Source: Pseudomonas protegens (GTDB taxonomy: Bacteria > Pseudomonadota > Gammaproteobacteria > Pseudomonadales > Pseudomonadaceae). Taken from it: DNA of 64,000 bases. The stretch spans positions 5,736,501-5,800,500 of the forward strand of contig NZ_CP031396.1 in NCBI RefSeq assembly GCF_003363755.1, in the 5' to 3' direction. A program made the translations under genes and the position numbers. Under the pieces are notes generated by a model, which did no database searches, was not told the DNA's origin, and saw nothing but the letters and a program-made list of their open reading frames with translations. Shown one piece after another: positions 59,123-64,000 of the stretch (positions within the stretch are counted from its first letter, which is position 1; every line of letters starts with the position of its first letter).

Positions 59123-60096
59123 AAACTGCACCTGCAAGCGGCAAGCGAGGCGGCCATTACTACGGCCTCGGCACCTACCTGGGTCTGGCGGGGGCGTTGT
59201 TGGGGATGATCGTCCTGTTCTCCCTGCTCAGCAGCCACTTCCTTTCCTATGACACCTTCAGCACCCTGGCCAACCAGATTCCCGACCTGATGGTGCTGGC
59301 GGTGGGTATGACCTTCGTCCTGATCATCGGTGGCATCGATCTGTCCGTGGGGTCGGTGCTGGCCCTGGCGGCCTCGACAGTCAGCGTGGCGATTCTCGGC
59401 TGGGGCTGGAGCGTGGTACCTGCGGCATTGCTGGGCATGGCCTGTGCAGCGCTGGCGGGAACCATCACCGGCTCGATCACTGTGGCCTGGCGTATCCCGT
59501 CGTTCATTGTGTCCCTGGGGGTGCTGGAAATGGCCCGGGGCGTTGCCTATCAGATGACCGGCTCGCGCACGGCCTATATCGGTGATGCCTTCGCCTGGTT
59601 GTCGAATCCGATTGCCTTTGGCATTTCGCCGTCGTTTATCATTGCCCTGCTGATTATCTTCCTGGCCCAGGCGGTGCTGACGCGCACCGTGTTCGGCCGC
59701 TACCTGATCGGCATCGGTACCAACGAAGAGGCGGTGCGTCTGGCGGGGATCAATCCCAAACCCTACAAGATCCTGGTGTTCAGCCTGATGGGGTTGTTGG
59801 CGGGCATTGCAGCGCTGTTTCAAATTTCTCGCCTGGAAGCGGCAGACCCGAATGCGGGCTCCGGTCTGGAGTTGCAGGTCATCGCTGCGGTGGTGATTGG
59901 CGGCACCAGCCTGATGGGCGGACGCGGTTCGGTGATCAGTACCTTCTTCGGCGTCTTGATTATTTCCGTGCTGGCTGCAGGCCTGGCGCAAATCGGCGCA
60001 TCAGAACCGACCAAGCGCATCATCACCGGCGCGGTCATTGTGATTGCCGTGGTGCTGGACACCTATCGCAGCCAGCGCGCCAATCGGCGGGTTTGA
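59119..60096 (+). CDS. rbsC: Ribose ABC transporter, permease
   Basis: 325 residues, 8-10 hydrophobic helices of the AraH/RbsC family, with G-G-I-D-L-S-V-G-S-V-L-A-L near 74-86 and the EAA-like cytoplasmic loop around G-T-N-E-E-A-V-R-L-A-G-I, which contacts RbsA. ATG overlaps the rbsA stop (ATGA). rbsR follows after 3 bases. Confidence 0.94.
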   Translation: MKTAPASGKRGGHYYGLGTYLGLAGALLGMIVLFSLLSSHFLSYDTFSTLANQIPDLMVLAVGMTFVLIIGGIDLSVGSVLALAASTVSVAILGWGWSVVPAALLGMACAALAGTITGSITVAWRIPSFIVSLGVLEMARGVAYQMTGSRTAYIGDAFAWLSNPIAFGISPSFIIALLIIFLAQAVLTRTVFGRYLIGIGTNEEAVRLAGINPKPYKILVFSLMGLLAGIAALFQISRLEAADPNAGSGLELQVIAAVVIGGTSLMGGRGSVISTFFGVLIISVLAAGLAQIGASEPTKRIITGAVIVIAVVLDTYRSQRANRRV

Positions 60097-60099
60097 TTC

Positions 60100-61119
60100 A
60101 TGGCAACAATCAAGGATGTGGCAGCGCTGGCGGGGATTTCCTACACCACGGTGTCCCATGTACTGAACAAGACGCGGCCGGTCAGTGAAGAGGTGCGGGT
60201 CAAGGTCGAGGCGGCGATCAAGCGCCTCGACTATGTACCCAGTGCGGTGGCTCGTTCACTCAAGGCTAAGACCACCGCGACCATCGGCCTACTGGTGCCC
60301 AACAGTCTCAACCCCTACTTCGCCGAACTGGCACGAGGGATTGAGGACTACTGCGAACGCAACGGTTACTGCGTGATCCTCTGCAACTCCGACGATAACC
60401 CGGACAAGCAGCGCAACTATCTGCGTGTGCTTCTGGAAAAGCGCATCGACGGGCTGATTGTGACATCCGCTGGTGGCGACAGTGGTCTGGCCCAGGGCCT
60501 GGCCGGGGTGCGCACGCCGATGGTGATTGTCGACCGTGGGCTGGAAGGGGTGGACGCCGATCTGGTGCGTATCGACCACCATTACGGTGCCTACCTGGCG
60601 ACCCGGCACCTTCTGGAGCTGGGGCACCGGGACATCGCCTGTATCGGCGGGCCGGCCAACACCAGCGTGGCGCAGATGCGTCTGGCGGGGTTTCGCCAGG
60701 CGTTGCAGGAAGCCGGTGTCGAGGTGCCAGCAGGGCGCATCCTGGAAAGTGACTTCAGCAGCACTGGTGGTTATCGGGCTGCGGCGCAGTTGCTTGAGAG
60801 GCGCCCGCCAAGCGCCATTTTCGCCGCTAACGACATGATGGGCATCGGTGTGTTGCGGGCCGCGGCGGAGCGCAATATCCGTGTACCCAGTGAGCTCTCG
60901 GTGATCGGCTTCGACGACATTCTCATGAGCCGTTATGTCTACCCGGCGCTGACCACGGTGGGTCAGTCGATCCTGCAACTGGGGGAGACCGCGGCAGAGT
61001 TGCTGCTGCGCCGGATCGCTGCGCGGGAGTTGCCGGTCGACCAGCGCATCGTTACGCCGAATATTGTCTTGCGGGAATCGACAGCGCCGCTCAGTAGCGC
61101 ATTTGCCGAGTACCGCTGA
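60100..61119 (+). CDS. rbsR: LacI-family ribose operon repressor
   Basis: 339 residues. The DNA-binding part is M-A-T-I-K-D-V-A-A-L-A-G-I-S-Y-T-T-V-S-H-V-L-N-K, with the hinge helix A-V-A-R-S-L-K-A near 47-54 that inserts at the central CG. The effector domain resembles ribose-binding protein. It lies within the operon it would control; the 14-base palindrome before rbsB is the expected site. Confidence 0.93.
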   Translation: MATIKDVAALAGISYTTVSHVLNKTRPVSEEVRVKVEAAIKRLDYVPSAVARSLKAKTTATIGLLVPNSLNPYFAELARGIEDYCERNGYCVILCNSDDNPDKQRNYLRVLLEKRIDGLIVTSAGGDSGLAQGLAGVRTPMVIVDRGLEGVDADLVRIDHHYGAYLATRHLLELGHRDIACIGGPANTSVAQMRLAGFRQALQEAGVEVPAGRILESDFSSTGGYRAAAQLLERRPPSAIFAANDMMGIGVLRAAAERNIRVPSELSVIGFDDILMSRYVYPALTTVGQSILQLGETAAELLLRRIAARELPVDQRIVTPNIVLRESTAPLSSAFAEYR

Positions 61120-61143
61120 ATCCAAATGATTGAGTATCGATGT

Positions 61144-62061
61144 ATGCCAGCAAAAGTAGTGGTAGTGGGAAGCCTCAATATGGATCTGGTGACCCGGGCC
61201 GAGCGCTTGCCGCGAGGAGGCGAGACGCTGATTGGCAAATCCTTTGCGACGGTGTCCGGTGGCAAGGGAGCCAATCAGGCAGTGGCGGCCGCGAGGCTGG
61301 GGGCGCAGGTGTCGATGGTCGGCTGTGTTGGCGATGATGCCTATGGCGAGCAATTGCGCAGTGCCTTGCTCGCCGAGCAGATCGATTGCCAGGCGGTGAG
61401 CGTGGTAGAGGGCTCAAGCGGCGTAGCCCTGATCGTGGTGGATGACAGTAGCCAGAATGCAATTGTCATCGTCGCCGGTGGCAACGGCCTGCTCAGCCCC
61501 GAGAAGGTTGCCGGGTTTGATCGGGTGTTGCAGGAGGCCGACGTGATCATCTGTCAGTTGGAAGTGCCCCTGGCAACGGTGGGGTACACCCTCAAGCGCG
61601 GGCGTGAGCTGGGCAAGATGGTGATTCTCAATCCGGCGCCGGCCAGCGGCCCGCTGCCGGAGCAGTGGTACGGCTCGATCGACTACCTGATTCCCAATGA
61701 AAGCGAGGCGTCCGCCCTCAGTGGCGTGGCGGTGGACTCGCTGGAGAGCGCCGAAGCTGCGGCCGGTCGTTTGATCGCCGCCGGTGCCGGCAAGGTCATC
61801 ATCACCCTGGGGGCACAAGGTTCGCTGTTTGCCAATGGCCGCAGTTTCGAGCATTTTCCGACGCCCAAGGTCAAGGCCATCGACACCACGGCCGCGGGGG
61901 ATACCTTCGTCGGTGGTTTTGCCGCCGCCCTGGCTGCCGGCAAGAGTGAGGCCGAGGCGATCCGCTTTGGTCAGGTCGCTGCGGCGCTTTCGGTGACGCG
62001 CGCCGGTGCACAACCTTCCATTCCCACACTGTCCGACGTACAGGCCTTTGTCCCTTCATGA
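61144..62061 (+). CDS. rbsK: Ribokinase
   Basis: 305 residues of the PfkB family. It phosphorylates ribose to ribose-5-phosphate. Signature 1 is V-S-G-G-K-G-A-N-Q-A-V-A-A-A-R-L-G near 38-54; signature 2 is D-T-T-A-A-G-D-T-F-V-G-G-F near 248-260 with the catalytic Asp. The ATG at 61144 begins the fold directly; ATG at 61126 would add six residues. rbsD overlaps its end by 4 bases. Confidence 0.95.
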   Translation: MPAKVVVVGSLNMDLVTRAERLPRGGETLIGKSFATVSGGKGANQAVAAARLGAQVSMVGCVGDDAYGEQLRSALLAEQIDCQAVSVVEGSSGVALIVVDDSSQNAIVIVAGGNGLLSPEKVAGFDRVLQEADVIICQLEVPLATVGYTLKRGRELGKMVILNPAPASGPLPEQWYGSIDYLIPNESEASALSGVAVDSLESAEAAAGRLIAAGAGKVIITLGAQGSLFANGRSFEHFPTPKVKAIDTTAAGDTFVGGFAAALAAGKSEAEAIRFGQVAAALSVTRAGAQPSIPTLSDVQAFVPS

Positions 62062-62462
62062 AAAAGACACCTTTGCTCAATATTGCCCTGTCACGCTTGA
62101 TTGCCTCTTTGGGCCACGGCGACATTGTGGTGATCGGTGATGCCGGTCTGCCGGTGCCTCCTGGCGTCGAATTGATCGATCTGGCCCTGACCCACGGCGT
62201 GCCCGATTTTCTCGGCACGCTCAAGGTGCTGCTCAGCGAGATGCAGGTGGAGAGTCACGTGCTGGCCGAGGAAATTCTGCTCAAGCGGCCGCAGCCTTTA
62301 CTGGGGCTGGACGTGCTTAACCTCAGTGGCGAGCTCGGGGCGCGCAGACTGATGAGTCACGAAGATTTCAAGGTGCTCAGTCGCCAGGCTCGTGCAGTGA
62401 TTCGCACGGGAGAGTGCCAGCCGTATTGCAACATCGCCCTGGTTGCCGGGGTGACCTTCTAG
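62058..62462 (+). CDS. rbsD: D-ribose pyranase
   Basis: 134 residues. RbsD interconverts beta-pyranose and furanose ribose so that RbsK gets its substrate. Typical are M-K-K-T-P-L-L-N-I-A-L-S-R-L-I-A-S-L-G-H-G-D near 1-22 (His20) and the end R-T-G-E-C-Q-P-Y-C-N-I-A-L-V-A-G-V. The start overlaps the rbsK stop (ATGA). Confidence 0.95.
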   Translation: MKKTPLLNIALSRLIASLGHGDIVVIGDAGLPVPPGVELIDLALTHGVPDFLGTLKVLLSEMQVESHVLAEEILLKRPQPLLGLDVLNLSGELGARRLMSHEDFKVLSRQARAVIRTGECQPYCNIALVAGVTF

Positions 62463-62504
62463 GCCGCTGTCCGGCTTTTCCTTACCTTGCACAAGGAGTG
62501 CGCC

Positions 62505-63533
62505 ATGCACCGCTATGCTCTGCTGTTTCAACACTGGTTCCGGAGTCTGCTGCTCTTGTCTCTACTCACTGCTACCGGCGCTCAGGCGGCGGAAAAAATC
62601 GATCTGATCATCGACACCGACCCGGGGGCCGACGATGTGGTGGCTCTGTTGTTCGCCCTGGCATCGCCCGAGGAGCTGCATATTCGTGCCTTGACCACGG
62701 TGGCGGGCAACGTACGCCTGGACAAGACCTCGCGCAATGCGCGCCTGGCCCGTGAGTGGGCTGGTCGCGATGAAGTACCGGTCTACGCCGGGGCGCCAAA
62801 ACCGCTGCTGCGCACGCCGATCTATGCCGAGAATATTCACGGCAAGGAAGGCATTTCCGGGGTGACTGTGCATGAGCCCAAAGCGCCGCTGGCCAAGGGC
62901 AATGCGGTCAACTATCTGATCGATACGTTGCGGGCGGCCAAGCCCCACAGCATCACCATTGCCATGTTGGGGCCGCAAACCAACCTGGCACTGGCATTGA
63001 TCCAGGCGCCGGATATTACCCAGGGCATCAAGGAAGTGGTGGTCATGGGGGGCGCGCACTTCAATGGCGGCAATATCACCCCGGTGGCAGAGTTCAACCT
63101 GTTCGCCGATCCTCAAGCGGCCGAAGTGGTGCTCAAGAGTGGCGTCAAGCTGACCTACCTGCCACTGGATGTCACCCACAAGGTGCTGACCAGCGAGGCG
63201 CGACTGCAGAAGATCGCCGCCTTGAACAACAATGCCAGCAAGGTGGTTGGGGATATCCTCAATGAGTACGTCAAGGGCGACATGGAGCACTACGGTATTC
63301 CCGGCGGCCCGGTGCATGATGCGACGGTGATCGCCTATCTGCTCAAGCCTGAGCTGTTCAGCGGGCGTCAGGCCAACATGGTTGTCGACAGTCGTGAAGG
63401 GCCGACGTTCGGCCAGACCATCGTCGACTGGTACGACGGCCTGAAGCAGGAAAAGAACGTGTTCTGGGTTGAGAACGGTGATGCTCAGGGCTTTTTCGAC
63501 TTGCTCACCGAGCGTCTGGCTCGCCTCAAGTAA
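62505..63533 (+). CDS. Periplasmic ribonucleoside hydrolase
   Basis: 342 residues of the inosine-uridine-preferring hydrolase family, which splits nucleosides to base and ribose. The calcium/ribose motif is D-T-D-P-G-A-D-D (37-44); N-L-F-A-D-P-Q-A-A near 200 and a late acidic D-A-T-V region complete the site. Unlike cytoplasmic RihA/B/C it has a signal peptide (F-R-S-L-L-L-L-S-L-L-T-A-T-G-A-Q-A), so it works in the periplasm. AAGGAG lies before the ATG. As last gene of the ribose operon it would feed ribose to RbsB and free bases to nucleobase importers. Confidence 0.9.
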   Translation: MHRYALLFQHWFRSLLLLSLLTATGAQAAEKIDLIIDTDPGADDVVALLFALASPEELHIRALTTVAGNVRLDKTSRNARLAREWAGRDEVPVYAGAPKPLLRTPIYAENIHGKEGISGVTVHEPKAPLAKGNAVNYLIDTLRAAKPHSITIAMLGPQTNLALALIQAPDITQGIKEVVVMGGAHFNGGNITPVAEFNLFADPQAAEVVLKSGVKLTYLPLDVTHKVLTSEARLQKIAALNNNASKVVGDILNEYVKGDMEHYGIPGGPVHDATVIAYLLKPELFSGRQANMVVDSREGPTFGQTIVDWYDGLKQEKNVFWVENGDAQGFFDLLTERLARLK

Positions 63534-63540
63534 GCAGCGC

Positions 63541-63564
63541 CCCCGCAGGCTCCTGCCTGCGGGG
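63541..63564 (+). terminator. Terminator of the ribose operon
   Basis: CCCCGCAGG, loop CTCCTG, CCTGCGGGG, then TTCTATT. Eight bases after the stop. It may also serve the convergent gene at 63567. Confidence 0.75.
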
Positions 63565-63566
63565 TT

Positions 63567-63779
63567 CTATTCCCGTTCCGGGTCCTGTGCGCCTGGGTGA
63601 TCAGCAGGGTACTTCTCGAAAACCTGCTCAATGAACGCCCAGGCGGATTGGGTTCCCAGCTCCTTGACCAGTAGGTCTATGCCAATGATCGCCAATTCTT
63701 CCGGGCTCCCTGGGCTGTAGGAGCACTGGCCCTGGGGCCATTTGGCTTTGATGTCGGCGTCGATACTCACGGTGGCCAT
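63567..63779 (-). CDS. Small hypothetical protein
   Basis: 70 residues, acidic, cytoplasmic (M-A-T-V-S-I-D-A-D-I-K-A-K-W-P, then S-P-E-E-L-A-I-I-G-I-D-L-L-V-K-E-L-G). Not a family I recognise; the fold looks mostly helical. It is convergent with the nucleoside hydrolase. Codon use is like the neighbours, which favours a real gene. Confidence 0.55.
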   Translation of the reverse strand: MATVSIDADIKAKWPQGQCSYSPGSPEELAIIGIDLLVKELGTQSAWAFIEQVFEKYPADHPGAQDPERE

Positions 63780-63943
63780 GAAAGTCTCACGAATTCGGAT
63801 AAGGCGGGCGCCAGGGCCGGGCCTGGGCGGGTGTTTGCTGCGTCGCAGAGTTAACCATGTTGCCGGGCGTTTGGCACTCCGACTTAGGCATCAAGCGGGG
63901 GCTATGCGACACTGGCGCTTTTCCTGCGCTCAAGGAAGCTTCT

Positions 63944-64000
63944 GTGCAAATCGATTTGAATCAGCCTGATGCCCTGACCCTGGAGGCGGTGCGCCAGCTT
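63944..64000 (+). CDS. Start of an unidentified protein (partial)
   Basis: GTG at 63944 with CAAGGAAG 7 bases upstream opens a frame M-Q-I-D-L-N-Q-P-D-A-L-T-L-E-A-V-R-Q-L that runs out of the window. Nineteen codons are too few to name it. Confidence 0.55.
   Translation, partial: MQIDLNQPDALTLEAVRQL

Overview
The window is a contiguous, gene-dense, GC-rich stretch of a Pseudomonas chromosome. The gene order leuC-leuD-(methyltransferase)-leuB-asd-usg-fimV-truA-trpF-accD-folC-(SPOR)-cvpA-purF-metZ-SDR, with uvrB, gltX, dusC and ibpA upstream, is the core order I know from P. aeruginosa. The rsmE-type csrA copy and the leaderless chitinase point to the P. protegens/P. fluorescens/P. chlororaphis side of the genus. 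Species assignment is inference; I ran no search.

Layout. 1-10 kb: 3' end of a LysR regulator, a membrane dCache-GGDEF diguanylate cyclase, a GNAT remnant, an arylamine N-acetyltransferase, an exported protein with an HNH-like motif, an NCS2 purine/pyrimidine permease, an MFS exporter, a REPIN and tRNA-Asn. 9.5-19.8 kb: aromatic aminotransferase, uvrB, gltX, a threefold tandem tRNA-Ala(GGC)/tRNA-Glu(TTC) block, a TetR-hydrolase-thioesterase cluster, dusC, and ibpA with a sigma-32 promoter and a ROSE-like RNA thermometer. 19.8-43.3 kb: a five-PAS GGDEF-EAL protein, a LysR regulator, the leucine/aspartate-family block, fimV, and the truA-trpF-accD-folC-SPOR-cvpA-purF-metZ-SDR run, much of it closely packed or overlapping. 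43.4-45.6 kb: tRNA-Val(TAC), two tRNA-Asp, a puuB-like oxidase and tRNA-Val(GAC).

45.6-56.3 kb is the accessory part. It holds a dead catB-type acetyltransferase with two TAG codons, each where a conserved Tyr is expected. Next comes an overlapping rtcB-prfH pair (RNA ligase plus codon-independent release factor) preceded by a 13-codon mini-ORF with a strong ribosome binding site. Then come an AA10 chitin oxidase and a GH18 chitinase that both lack signal peptides, the translational regulator gene rsmE, a LexA-box-headed DUF1654-endA pair, and a periplasmic asparaginase/glutaminase with an FNR/ANR-like box upstream.

56.4-63.5 kb is a complete ribose operon, rbsBACRKD. It has a perfect LacI-family operator in front, a strong hairpin between rbsB and rbsA, and a last gene for an exported nucleoside hydrolase. 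Together these would release ribose from nucleosides in the periplasm, import it and phosphorylate it. The last 500 bases hold a small reverse gene and the first 19 codons of another.

The most interesting items are the RtcB-PrfH ribosome-repair operon with its mini-ORF, the leaderless chitinolytic pair, the LexA-box DUF1654-endA operon and the catB pseudogene. I see no CRISPR array, prophage or insertion sequence.
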